Source: Ascaphus truei
Taxonomy: Eukaryota > Chordata > Amphibia > Anura > Ascaphidae
Length of the DNA: 64,000 nt
Reading direction: 5' to 3'
NCBI GenBank assembly: GCA_036426205.1
Contig: CM071568.1
Location: 48,019,248-48,083,247, forward strand
The notes below the pieces were generated by a model. That model ran no database searches. It had not been told where the DNA came from and was given only the letters and a program-made list of their open reading frames with translations. Positions within the stretch are counted from its first letter, which is position 1. Each line of letters begins with the position of its first letter. The translations under genes were made by a program, and so were the position numbers. Below, piece after piece: positions 10,201-20,480 of this stretch.

Positions 10201-11204
10201 TGGTCTCCTGCCACAGACAGCCGCTTCTCGAGATCGAGCACCTCCTCCCTGAGGGCCTCGATCTCAGCATCACGCCGCCCGCTGGCACCTTTTGTGTACT
10301 CCTGACACACGAGGCGCAGATGAACCTTGCCCACGTCCCACCACTGCTCTAACGTGGCAAAGTCTGACCTGCAACCTCTCCAGGCCATCCAAAAGTCTCG
10401 GACCATCGTCGCAAACCCCTTGTCCTCCAACAACGTATTGTTGAAGTGCCAATATGCGGCCGAGGGTGCTGCAGGTAGCAGCGTCACCGTCACGGACGCA
10501 CAATTGTGGTCCGAAAACGGCGCCAGCCTAATGGCACTGGACTGGGCTCGTGACAGGCTGTGGCTGGAAATATACAGCCTGTCGATCCGGGACCAGGACA
10601 TCCGTTCACCCCTAAACACCCTAACATGGGTGAACTCAGTGGATGCCTCAGGATGTTGTTCTCGCCAGACGTCTACCAAGGAGTAGCGGGTGATGACCTC
10701 CCGCAAGGCCGACGCAGAACACGGGTGTGGCTCCGGACCATTCCGGTCTTTCCGAGCCTCGAGGGTACAGTTAAAATCACCCCCGAGCACCACGTATTCG
10801 TCTGCGTCGACTGTCTCCAGGTATTCAGACATTCTGACGAAGAACTGCCTTCTCAGGGGTCCGTTGGCAGGAGCATACACGTTCAGGAAATTAAACGTGT
10901 AGTCCTCGTGTCGGACCCTGATATGCAACAGGCGACCTGGAACAACAGCTTTGGCAAGCAGCAGCTCAGGTTGAAAGGATTCAGAGAACAGGGTCACCAC
11001 CCCACAAGATGTCGAAGTGAGGTGGCTGAAAAAGACCTTGCCTCGCCACTCCAGATGCCAGCTGGCTTCAGCCTCTGGAGTGGTATGGGTTTCCTGCAGG
11101 AAACTCACAGAATACTTCCCCTTTTGTAAAAAGGAGAGTACCTGGAACCTTCGAAACCCGTCCTTACATCCATTTACGTTTAGCGTACCGATGCTCAAAG
11201 CCAT
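7281..11204 (-). CDS. LINE ORF2p: APE endonuclease / reverse transcriptase (Tx1 clade)
   Basis: Intact ORF of 1307 codons, the usual size for Tx1-type ORF2. It cuts target DNA and copies the LINE RNA onto the nick. The N-terminal APE endonuclease shows N9, E38 (QETH), Y110, D143/N145 (GGDFN), D208 (SRID) and SDH at 231-233. The reverse transcriptase shows KAPGLDG from 468, SLDQEKAFDRVDH around 595-607, GVRQGCPLSG from 653 and YADD at 697-700. A C-terminal CX2CX7HX4C knuckle (CPFCGERE...HIYLSC) is typical of L1 relatives. The ATG at 11202-11204 lies 32 bp after the ORF1 stop. All catalytic residues that I can check are present, so the protein may be active. Long antisense ORFs over this stretch are shadows. 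Confidence 0.93.
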   Translation of the reverse strand: MALSIGTLNVNGCKDGFRRFQVLSFLQKGKYSVSFLQETHTTPEAEASWHLEWRGKVFFSHLTSTSCGVVTLFSESFQPELLLAKAVVPGRLLHIRVRHEDYTFNFLNVYAPANGPLRRQFFVRMSEYLETVDADEYVVLGGDFNCTLEARKDRNGPEPHPCSASALREVITRYSLVDVWREQHPEASTEFTHVRVFRGERMSWSRIDRLYISSHSLSRAQSSAIRLAPFSDHNCASVTVTLLPAAPSAAYWHFNNTLLEDKGFATMVRDFWMAWRGCRSDFATLEQWWDVGKVHLRLVCQEYTKGASGRRDAEIEALREEVLDLEKRLSVAGDQYLQSMYVERKCTLRDLEDRRARGAYVRSRINFLREMDRGSRLFYALEKKRGNRRHITCLLAEDGNPLTDPESIRDRTRRFYVDLFSPESIQPDKCRVLWEGLPTVSEDGREPLELPLTLAELSEALSLMSHGKAPGLDGLTVEFFRFFWEMLGPDFTEVLAEALEIGEMPLSCRRAILSLLPKKGDLRQISNWRPVSLLSTDYKIVAKALSLRLKSVLAEVIHPDQSYTVPGRSIHDNIFLVRDLMHYAQRTGLSLAFLSLDQEKAFDRVDHRYLMQTLRAFGFGPQFVGFLQMLYASAECLVKINWSLTAPFVFGRGVRQGCPLSGQLYALAIEPFLCLLRRRLTGLVLREPDMRVVLSAYADDVLLVAQDLDDLERAQACQEVYTAASSARINWSKCSGILVGPLQVDSLPPTFRNVSWESDTLKYLGVYLSATEDPAPENFSDLEERVIARLGSWVYLSRMLSLRGRTLVINQLVASQLWHRLIAMGPTPEFINKIQRRLMDFLWMGKHWVSAGVACLPLEEGGQGVVCVRSQLHTFRLQYLQRYLFADPSPQWCQLATFFFRQLRNMRYDRQLFIIRPEGLGRDLSVLPAYYRDLLKAWKLVSATRKKQAVGVDILAEPLLYNPAVGARMLDSPSICRRLILAQVTRVGDLLDFERRDWVGAEELAPRMGLLTARVPRRLIQEIKDAIHPDSRTFIEGVLQTGEPCQPINFSSPNFCVEPKPRQPPRVPISPNLSRLGDMSPACFRGMPRKVLYSLVLHIVHYLALVTRPDTIWRRVFFGNEGERPRWRELYSALVPRPAGDLSWRVLHGALSTGEYLAHFTDSPAACPFCGERESVFHIYLSCARLQPLLSFLRSLLLQFWLNFSPHHFIFGCPVSRDNKPRDLLVNLLLAMAKVAIYKTRKQRLEKGVPTNIVAVFRALVHSRIRAEFTYAESAGTVSEFASQWALGGVLCSVSPIRGSSELTLLF

Positions 11205-11236
11205 TGGTAATCAAGAGTCTTGATTCCCATAGGCGC

Positions 11237-11868
11237 TCAGGGTACTATACCCCGAGAAGCCTTTACGTGCTCTCGCAACACTTTGTTAAACTTTAGGACC
11301 CGAGTATGTTCGATAGTCCCGGAAAGTTTGGCCTTGTGGTTAGCCTTGATGTATACTCTGAGAGATTGGAGAATGACCGAAGCATCCTTCCACCTCTCAA
11401 GGGCCAACTGCACCTTCGTATGTCCGTGTCTGCAGAGGGTATCATCCAGGAAACTATCTAGCTCCCGGGCAGGGATAATGGTGATCGAGGAGTCCACCGA
11501 CTCCATGGTGCCAGAGGACTCCCCTCTGAGCCCCAACTCCCCAGGCTCCTCTTGGCTGGAGAATTCAAGACCCCCGTCCTTCTCTGCGGGGGCCTCTCTC
11601 AGCCCTAGATTGGAACCCCTCCTCGGTGTTTCCACGAGGGGGTCCACTGTGCTCTCCACCTCCATCCCCGAGTCAGGATGTTCAGGGGCAGCTGGTGGCG
11701 GCATGGCAGAGGCAGTGGTCTCCCGAGAGTCCTCGGGGGCCACAGAAACACACATGCCACTGGTGTTCGCATCACCCGCGGGAGGGCACTCACCAACCGC
11801 GGGAGGGCCCTCACCATCCGTGGGAGGGCCCCACCATCCGCGGGAGGGCCCCCACCATCCGCGGGAGG
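11237..11868 (-). CDS. LINE ORF1p, C-terminal part only (copy A)
   Basis: About 210 codons match the end of the clean ORF1 at 30656-31290, ending ...VKASRGIVP and TGA. The reading frame stays open to 12094, but beyond about 11868 the sequence no longer matches ORF1, so those residues are not a real N-terminus. The break lies in the 21-bp repeat encoding PPADGGG. Differences from the other copy in the shared part are few, including a shorter repeat. Treat it as a partial ORF with an artificial or recombined 5' side. Confidence 0.7.
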
Positions 11869-13290
11869 CATGGCCCGCGGCCACTGTCCTTCTCTGTCCG
11901 GCACGGCCCTGTCCTGCACATCCCGGCAGCACCTGGTCTCCGCGGCGCTGAGGGTCCTTCTCTGTCCGGCATGGCCCGTAACTGCCCTGTCCTGCGACGA
12001 AGCTCGTGCGGGCCCGGGTCGCTGGCGTCGTCAGGCTGCGGGGGCCCTGTCCTGGCGGCAGCTGCTGGGGGGGAGGCGTCGCGTGCCCTGTCACTGACTA
12101 TCTCAGCTGCGCCGCTTGTCCTGCGCGCAGCTCGCTACTCTGTCCCTGCACGGGGGGCGCGGTCCTTCATCTGTCCTGCATGGTCAGCGGGCCGCTGGTC
12201 CTTGCTCCGGCTCGCGGCGCCTGTCTGCGGCTGAAGGGGGCCCGCTTTCCGCTGTGTCCCTGCCGCACCTGCGCGGGGGGCCCTGGGGTGTCCTGCGCAG
12301 TAACGTGGGGCTCTCGGCCCGTGGTCCTCGTCAGCCTTCGTGCTGCCACTGTCCTTCGCAGGCTCGGGCGGGGGTGGCCGCTGGTGGGTCCTGCGGCAGC
12401 GTCGCGGCCGGGACTGGTCCGTGTCGGAATGAAAAGGGCTGCGCGTGGGGATGTGGCCGCGAGGGGCTAAAGGGTGCGGCGTCGCGCAGGGGCTCCGGCG
12501 GAAGCAACCGTGGTTGTGTCGCTGCGGCTGGCTCGCGGGAGTGGAGCCGCTGTGCGCTGCGAGCTCGCGAAAAGTAGAACCTGTCCTGCTGGGCAGGGGA
12601 AGCGGGCTGTGCGGCTTGCGTGGCTGGTCCGTGCAGGTGTCGGTCGTGACGACACTTGTGTAGAGTGTAAAATACTCGGTGTGGCCCATAGTCGGGGAGT
12701 TGCGTCTTTTCACTGGCGAAGGTTACCGACTTACTTGGTGAGATCTTTTGGCCGTAAGAGCGTTGAGTGCTGGTGCGTCTCTGTTCGTTCACGGAGAGCA
12801 TGGGTGGGTGTGTACGATTTTTGAGGCAGCAGGTCCACTTTGCATAGTCGTGAGGAGGTTAAGTGTTAAGGGAAGCAATGAGTCGAGAACATAGTCATCA
12901 GAGAAACACCTGTGGCTGTGTCCGTGGAGTCTTCGTGAGGGCCGTGATGCTTTTTGTCTTCTCTCACATACGACCCTGTAGAAAGACGAATGCGAGTGAA
13001 TTGATGTTTAAACACGTGTCCACCGGGTCGCAATGGTGTGAAGCGTGGGAGGCGCTGCACGGACAGGAAAGGGGGGTGCAGGCCGGGGGCGCAGGGTTGG
13101 CACGACCGTGCCGGGTATACTAGCTGGGGGTAGTAAATGTTCAAACTAGGAGGCTGCGATGAGACTGTATAAGGCGTCGGTCGAGTGAATCCTGCGTTTT
13201 TGGCACTGGCTGGGAGCTTTCTGGACCTATATCAGGAGGGTCTGGGAGAAAGGATTTCTGGTGTCATAATGCCGGAGACGTGTGGCATTC
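11869..13290. other. GC-rich sequence of unknown nature, joined to the broken ORF1
   Basis: Strongly GC-rich and CpG-rich DNA follows the ORF1 break. A ctgtcctgc-like word recurs many times (for example near 11910, 11988, 12047, 12171 and 12581), and a ctgtccttctctgtccggca block occurs twice (near 11883 and 11955). It could be a degenerate tandem repeat or error-laden reads of one. Many overlapping ORFs exist in all frames, as GC-rich DNA lacks stops. None resembles a known protein. From about 12650 the composition becomes more even. Confidence 0.4.
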
Positions 13291-13760
13291 TGGATTGAAT
13301 TTTGTGTTCTAAATATTCAATTAATTCAAAAAAAAGAGAATTAAAAAGATAAGAATAAATTGGCATAATGTTATGTGATAGAATCATCAATCATAAAATG
13401 ATCGTTATTGGGAAGTGAATTTTCGTTAAAAAAAAAAAGATGTAGTCTTAAGATCTTAAATTATTGGACTTAGGATTAGAAAAGGAGTGGAATAGACCAA
13501 AAGAACTTAACTAAAAAAGGAAAATTAATATAATATATAAATTTTTAAATAATAAATGTAACTATCTGTGAAAAAGAAGCAAAGAAATTACATACAAACT
13601 AAAATTTATATACATTAGAATATGAAATATTATTTCATTCCGTATCTTTAAAAACATGATTATAAAAAAATCAAATTAAAAATATAAAAAAAAAACAAAA
13701 AATCAATCAAACGTTAAAAATTTTATAATTTAAAAAAATAAAATAAAAAATTACATCATT
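13291..13760. other. A-rich low-complexity block
   Basis: A-rich sequence with many A homopolymers and almost no G or C runs. It sits abruptly between GC-rich and G-rich blocks. No gene is visible. It is likely part of the unreliable stretch. Confidence 0.45.
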
Positions 13761-16700
13761 GAATCCCTTCCACATACCAACTTACTCCACCTCCGCCCTC
13801 TCCCGCCTAAAATCTGCGATATGGGGCGGGGACATACTTAAAATATCATTACGCGGATTAGACGGCGTCAGTCTTCGGGGTTGTATCTTTCCAGTACGTT
13901 CGGTTTGCCCTATAATTCTTTCCCCTCTCGGTTGGTGTGCTCTCACTCCCGTCCTCTTCCACCTCTATTGCTGGCTTAAAAATCTTAACTTATCCAATAT
14001 ACTAATGGCTTTCTATGAAAACGAACAGGTACAATTGAATTCTTAACGTTTAAATGAGAATTGCGGGTTGGTGTTAAGATGGGGGTTTCTTAGAGCCATT
14101 AAAAAAGGTGGAGAGGCGGGGGGAAGCGGGGGTAAACTAATTGAGGAGTGGAAGAAATGAGGAGAATGATGAGAGGATAAAAATCGGGCCGTTAGTGGGT
14201 AACACAAGGGGGGGAGGGGGGGTAAGGTGGTATTACAGTACAGTGACACGCATAGGGCGCGGATTCTTAGCAAAAGAAAGTTGCGGATAATCTTTAGATG
14301 GGACTAGGAATGGTTGAAATGGGGTCTGGTCGGGGGGGGGGAGGGGGGGAATTCTTAAGCTTTAATACGAAAACATTACAGAAAGAAAAGATGCCAATTC
14401 CTTAATGAAATCGGGTGTAATAAAGAATAAAAAATTAAAAGAATGGAGAAGTCGTTTAAATATTGGTAAGGGTTCTGTGGGGTGTCATAGTCTGGTGGAC
14501 TGCGGGAGATAGTAATATAAAAGAGGGGTTTCCTTAGAAACGAGAATAAAAGGGGTTTTCTTGATGATGATGGGACGTAAGGCGGGCCTGTGGAAGAATG
14601 AAATGGGTTTCTTAATATTAATGTGGAGATTAATTTTTCTTAATTAAATAAAAAATTGGAGTGATTGTCTTACGATTAGTAGGATTACCCAGGGATGAGA
14701 AGAAGAGAATCACGTACTTAAACAGGGGTAAATTCTTAAGAAGGAGGAGGTAAAATGGGTGAGGGCGGGATTACGGGGGGTTGAAGGGAGTCAGTTTCTG
14801 GGTTGGGAGGGGTGAGAGGCTGTAGAGAAAAGGGGGGGGGGGTGGTCGAATTATATGGCGGGGGGGTGCTGAATGTCATTGGAGCCAAGAGGTGTCAACC
14901 TGACATGCAGTTTCTGGGTGGGGACGGGGGGGGGAAAGGGTAATTCTGGGTGGGGTGAAGGTAGTATGAGGAGAAAGAAGGGTTGCGGGGTGCGGTTACT
15001 CACCGGAGATGGGGCAATCAGATGACGTAGCAGTTGGGAGGGGATTGCCTGGCCTTGAGTGATGTGATAGGAGAAGGGGTGCACGGTGGTCGTAAATAGC
15101 CCAGGAAAAGAGTGGGCCTTTACACAGTACTGGCAAGCAGTTGAAGAAAACAAGGTGGATGAAGGGGGGACGTGGGGATTTCGTTCACATGTAGAGAGGG
15201 GTGATAGTTGTGGGGGGGGAGACGGGGGAGTGGAATAGAGTGAGGATGCAAGGGTTATCCGTGTTCGGGGACAGCTGTGTTGGGTTGGTTGCTGTGTATA
15301 TGGGAGGATTAGAAGGGTTGACTTTGGTGGGGGATGGATGATTGGGGGGGTGAGTAAAAGTGGGGAGTAAGATTAAGGGGAGGGAGGCGGCGGGGGGAAG
15401 ACAGGTGGTTGGATGGGGGGTGGTGGGGGGGGTTTATGGGGTTTGTGGGGAGGAGCGGGGTAGAATGTGGGCGCTGTGGGGGGGTAGGAGGATGCCGTGA
15501 AGGTGGGGAGAGTCGGGGGGGGGGGAAGGAGGTGGAATACAGTGGGGTGGTGGGGGGGAGGGATAGGGGAAGTGGCGGGGGGAGTGACAGGCGGGCGTTG
15601 GTCATGTTTGTGGTATGGTGGGGGGGGTTTGGGTCGGCTGCGGGCGGGTGGAGGCGTTTAAGTGTGGGAATGTGGCGGGGGGCTGCCAGGCCGGTGGCTA
15701 GTTTTAGTTTGTTGGGGTTGGGGGCTTTCGGCAAAGGGGTGGGCTGTGGGACGTCTGGGTTGGGGTCCCTTGTGTTTATGTAGATGGTGCTGTTGGGGGG
15801 AGGAGTCGAGGAAGGCCAAGGCGGGTAAAAGTAAAGTTGTTTATGGTGGGCATAAACCGCGGGAAGGGCCCTATTTTTTTTCTGTCTGTACCTTAGGGGG
15901 GGGGGAACTTTCGGTGGCAACAGCTGTGTAGCTATGTGCGTTCGTTGTCGAGGCTATATAATTAAGGTTTCCTTGTGCAATTGGTTATTGCCAGCCGCCC
16001 CAGACCGGGGGCGGCGGGAGAGGGGGGGGCTTATCGCCCTCACCGCGGGCGTGAACGCCGGGCCACAAATGGCGCAGGCGGTTGTATCCACTGGTCTGGG
16101 CGCAAAAGGGGGAATTGGTGTGTTTCAGAATAGAGGCAAAGGTGCGAGCTCTCGTGCGTTTAATTGTGAGGTGGGGTTGGCGTGTGTGTGGCCTATGGGG
16201 GCAGCTCTATTCGCACTTGTGCGTGCTGGGCCTCAATGTTTTCTGTGGTGGCGTAGTCGTCGTAATATAAGGAAGAGGGGGGGGGAGATGGGTCAGGCAC
16301 GCCTGAGCTCTCTTCCCAGTGGGTGTTAGTTGTGAGTCTCTGTTTGGGGTGTATTGGAAAAGGGGGAAGCTGGAGGGAATCTATTGGACGGGGGCGTGCA
16401 TTAAGGTTGGGGATACTCGGGCGGCAGCGGACCAAGACCTGTACCAGGGCGTGGGATCTATTATAATCACAAACATCGGATTATGTATGACACCCAAGCG
16501 CGATATGGTGGGTGGACGCAACGGACAGGAACCGACTGGTAACTGGAGGCGCAAACGCGCGGCTCACCGTAGTGGCAATATAAAAACAGAAAGGAAGAGA
16601 GGGGGACGGAGGCGGGGAAAAAAGGGACGGGAAGTGGTTCGTCTCCGCTTTGGTACAGTGGTCGTATTTGTTTTGTTATGGGGGGGGGAGGGGTAAAGGG

Positions 16701-19150
16701 GGGGTGGGGGGCGGGGGGGGTGGATGTAGGTGGGTGCGGGTAGTGTTGGGGGGGCATGGGGGGTGGGGGGCTGTGGGAGGAATACCGCGATGTTTAAAAG
16801 GTGGTAGGTACAGAGGGCTGGGGAAAGGGGTGGGAGGGGGGGGTAATAGGGAAGGGGGGGGGGGGAGGAAGTGGGGGAGGGGGGGGGAATAAAAACAGGG
16901 GTCAGGGTGGGGGGTGAGTAGTAAAGAGGTGATCGGGATTGGTTTTGCCGAGGCGGGGAAGGGTGGTTTGGGGGGGTGGGGGGGGGGGGGCGTGGGGAGA
17001 AGGGGGTCGATGTGGGGGGGAAGAGGAGGGCTGGAGAAAGGGCAAGGGGGGGGGGGGGGGAGGGAGAGGGGGAAGGGGGAGGAGTGGAAGTAAGGGGGGG
17101 GGGGGGTGGGGGGGGATTGGGCCATGGTGCGTGGGAAGGTAGAGACTGGGTGAAGGGGAGTCAGTGGACTTGGGTGGGGGGGCTATGAGAGAGGGGGATC
17201 AGTTAAAAAAAGGGTAGGGGGGGGTTTCGTCTAGGACGGGGCGAAGGGAAGTGTGGGTGGGACATGCAGGGTGAAATATAGTGAATGCAGGGGGAATACC
17301 TGTTGGGGGGGAGGGGGGGGCGGCGGCGGAGGGGGAGGGGGGAGGAGGGGGGGTGAAGGGGGGAGGGGTTTGTCGCGGCGGTGGAGCGTGTAGGCAGAAC
17401 AGGTGGAGATTGAGGGGGGGTGGGGGCTCCATGCAGTGAGACAAACGGGTTCTGGGGGGTTTGCTTTTAGCGATTGGACTTAAAAGTGCTGGGGTCCGAA
17501 TGCCGGGTGGAGGTGGGGTGGTGGTCGAGAGTGTGGGGTGGTGGGAGGGAGGGGGGGTGGTTGCATGGCGTTCGTCCAGGGTAGTCGGGCGGTGTGGGCA
17601 GGTCTTTTTCCTCACACGTCAGGAGTTGGGCAGTAGGAGGTAGGGGGAGTGGTGCAGTGGGGTCGATGGTGAAGCTGCGGGAAGGGTCGCGGGTTGGCGG
17701 GAGAAGGGGGGTCCGCGGCGCTAGAAGTGTTTGATGGTGGGTATAGGTCGAGGTGGTTGATTGTTGGGGGACAAGAAGAGGCGGTCGGTTGGAGGGCAGG
17801 TTCTGACGTGAGATAGGTTTGCGGGGGCGGGGAGGGGAGAGGGGGGGTTGAGAGAGGGGGAGTGGGGGCTCGACGGAGTGGAAGGGAGGTGTTTGTTTGA
17901 AGAGGGGACTTGGGGGGTGTTTTAAAAAGGTGGGGGGGAAAAGGGTGAGGGAGCGCGGGGGAAAAAGGGGGGCGTGAGGGCTGACGGTTAGGTGCAATAA
18001 AATGCGTAGGGGGCTGAGTAGGTGGGTTTTGGGTGGCGGCAGAATGCTTGTTAGTTTATTTGGGGGGGATCAGGGTTTTACCCTAAAACTATAAAGCGAT
18101 GAGGGTTTGAGTGATGATGGTCACAACGGCACATAATGGTGGGAATGTTTGGGGGTGTAGGGCTGGAAGGGCGGTGGGGCTGATTCATGGTAGGTACATT
18201 TGTGAGTTGGTGGGGGTTTGAAATAGGGGGGTTTGGATTTTGTGGGGTTGTTTATGGGAAAAGAGAGGATGTCGATAGGGGTGACGTTGGCGATGGGGAT
18301 CCGAATTGTGTGGTCTTGGTTCGGCTGGAGGTGGGGTGGATAATGTCTGGGCGTCTGTGGGGGGGTGTGGATATGATGGACATGGTAGGGTAGGGGGTTT
18401 GGGTTTAGCACAATGGGTGGGGTCCGTCGGAAAATGGCGAGTGGGGGATGAAGAAGGTAGAGGGTGACGAAAGAAAGGAGAGCGGGAGGTGAGGGGGGAG
18501 TGTTGGTTAGTTAAAAAAAGGGATGGGGGGCGCTTGAGATGGTAGAAGGTTGTGGCTTAGGTGGTGCGGGGGCGGGGGGCGGGGTGTAAGGGTTGAAAAG
18601 GTGAGGGCTGGGTGTACTGTGGTTGGTAAAGTCATGGTGTGGTTGGCGCGTGCTGGGACAGTTGGGGGTAGTAGGAGTGTATCAGCGTATGGAAAGGACT
18701 TGTTGAACGTAGTAGAGGGGGGTGTGTGCGAAGCTAGTGATAGCTGTGATGGACGCGAGCCGAAAAAAGGAGGGCCATGTGTAAGGTAGAGCGTGTAGAA
18801 AATTCGAGAGGTCAATGAGGTATTGCGTATTGAGTCGGCGGTTAAAAAAGGCGGTGGGATATGCACGAACGGTGCGTGCACTAAATGTATAGTGTGGTCT
18901 GAGAAATGTATTGGGAGGATAAAGAGTGGAGAGAGTGGCTGGGGTGTAAATGGGGGGGGGGCGGAGTCGGAAGCGGGGGAGCGAAGAATATGGTTGTTGT
19001 CTCGGATGTGTCGATCGTTCTAGATACTGTGTAGGCTCAGGGGGAGGATGTGGAGGGCTAGGAGGAGGGATGGCAACAAGAATGCAACTGTGATTGTGGA
19101 CAGTGTATTAAACGCGATTGCTTTTATGTTTGTGGGGAGGGATAAGGGAA
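13761..19150. other. G-run-rich, C-poor block of about 5.4 kb, probably unreliable sequence
   Basis: From about 14040 the plus strand is dominated by G and by G homopolymers of 5-14 bases, with few C. I see no tandem unit, transposon or protein similarity. Proline-rich ORFs on the minus strand are by-products of the G runs and should not be annotated. Real DNA of this kind would be packed with G-quadruplex motifs, but the lack of periodicity and the position between misjoined LINE copies point to low-quality long-read basecalls. Confidence 0.5.
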
Positions 19151-20480
19151 AAATTCAGACAATCCCCCCTTCTCCACCTCCTTTTTTTGTGTTGTTTTTC
19201 TTTTCCTTTTTTTTATTTTCCACACTCTCCTTCCTCTGTGTGAAAACAAAAACTATACTTTTAACATTATGCTTGAGGGGCGACAATAAGGGAGGCAGAA
19301 CGAACGTCGCGTGCGTGGAGGAGGCTGCAAATGTAATTAAATAGGGGGGGTTGACACTGGTAGTCATCAGGTACTAGGGTAATGGGTGGTTTGGGAATTG
19401 GCGGGTGGTCCTCGTCGCATATGTGAAATGGCTGTAGGGGGTTGAGTGATGGGGTGTAAGTCTTGTCGTGGCTGGGGGTTGGTAAACGGGGGAAGAAAGG
19501 GTGGTATGGTCGCGGCCGGTGAGGGGGCGACCGTAGGGGAGGTAGCTGGGGCGGTACTGGTATGGGTGGTGTTAGGGAGGAAGCTGGGCTTGCGTTTATT
19601 AGTGTACGTTCAGGTTTCGGTTCGTCGTCTTGGAAGAGAGGCGCTGCTGTGTTGGCAGGTGTGGGGTGTGGTTGGCGTGGGGGGGCAGAGGGGGGAACGG
19701 GTGGGCGGGCGTGTTTGGTGGTGAGGTCATCGGAAGACGGTGGCTGAACTGGAAGCTGCAAAAAGACACTAATTGTGCAAACTTGCGGGGTGTGGTGGTC
19801 GCCCTTGCGGTCAGGTCGGCGTGGTTGGGGTGCTGGGAGTCTTGCAAAATTTGCGGCTAGTGGTGGCGGTTGATCGGAGTGGGGGCGCGGGGAGCGGGGG
19901 AGGAAAAAAAAAAAAAAAAAAATTGAAAAAAATACGGTGGGGGGAATGAGCAACTATAAAAACAAAGGGGGAATAAACAAAAAATAAAAAAAAATGCGTA
20001 TACACTCAATAACAAAAACCGCCATTTCCCAGGACCTGTCTCCTTTCTCGTGTGGGTTCTCCTTCCTACCTCCTCGACCCACACCCCCGGTTGTCCTCTC
20101 TTTTTTCCTCTATACATGCTTACTCCCTTCTTTTTCTATCACCACTCGAGTTTTTTGTTTTCTTATTCTAGCTTTCTCTTTTCCTCTCGTCTTACTTATT
20201 TCTCCTTCCTTTCCCTTTGCCTTTCTTCTCTCTTTCTTTATTTTTACCCTGTCCTTTATTGTTATTCTTTCTGTTGCCCCCTTTTCTGTTTTCCTTCCTC
20301 ACCGTCCATCCCTCCCCGCCCCCACCCCCCGTTTTTTCAGTTTTTTTTGACTCCACTTTTTTGCCCTTAATTCACCTTCGCCTTTCCTACCCTTTTCTCT
20401 TTTTACCTCTGTTTTCCCACCCTCCACCTTTTCTATTTTTCACGATTACATTTCCTCTTTGCAAAAAAAAAAAAAAAACT
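19151..20480. other. Alternating T-rich, G-rich, A-rich and C/T-rich blocks
   Basis: T-rich to about 19260, G-rich at about 19370-19870, A-rich with long A runs at about 19900-19995, then C/T-rich to an A18 run at about 20462. Changes are abrupt. No gene, repeat unit or known element is visible. Confidence 0.45.

Larger units (their letters stand above)
7134..11868 (-). mobile_element. Tx1-like LINE, copy A: 3' end, ORF2 and end of ORF1 (clean sequence)
   Basis: This is the 3'-proximal 4.7 kb of a Tx1-clade (L1-Tx1) non-LTR retrotransposon. In minus-strand order it holds the end of ORF1, a 32-bp spacer, intact ORF2 and a 147-bp 3' UTR. Its 3' end (7134) abuts AAGCAG of the hAT host, and it has no poly(A) tail. 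At 11868 it stops matching the clean ORF1 at 30656-33532, inside the 21-bp repeat, and runs into aberrant GC-rich sequence. Its 5' half is probably the clean block at 30343-34105, displaced by an assembly expansion. Confidence 0.85.

Noticed and set aside
11237..12094. A complete 285-codon ORF1 variant
   Set aside because: Only the first 210 or so codons from the stop side match ORF1. The rest is read through unrelated GC-rich sequence.
11869..13130. CpG island promoter of a host gene
   Set aside because: It joins directly to a broken ORF1 and runs into unreliable sequence. No exon or transcript-like structure follows.
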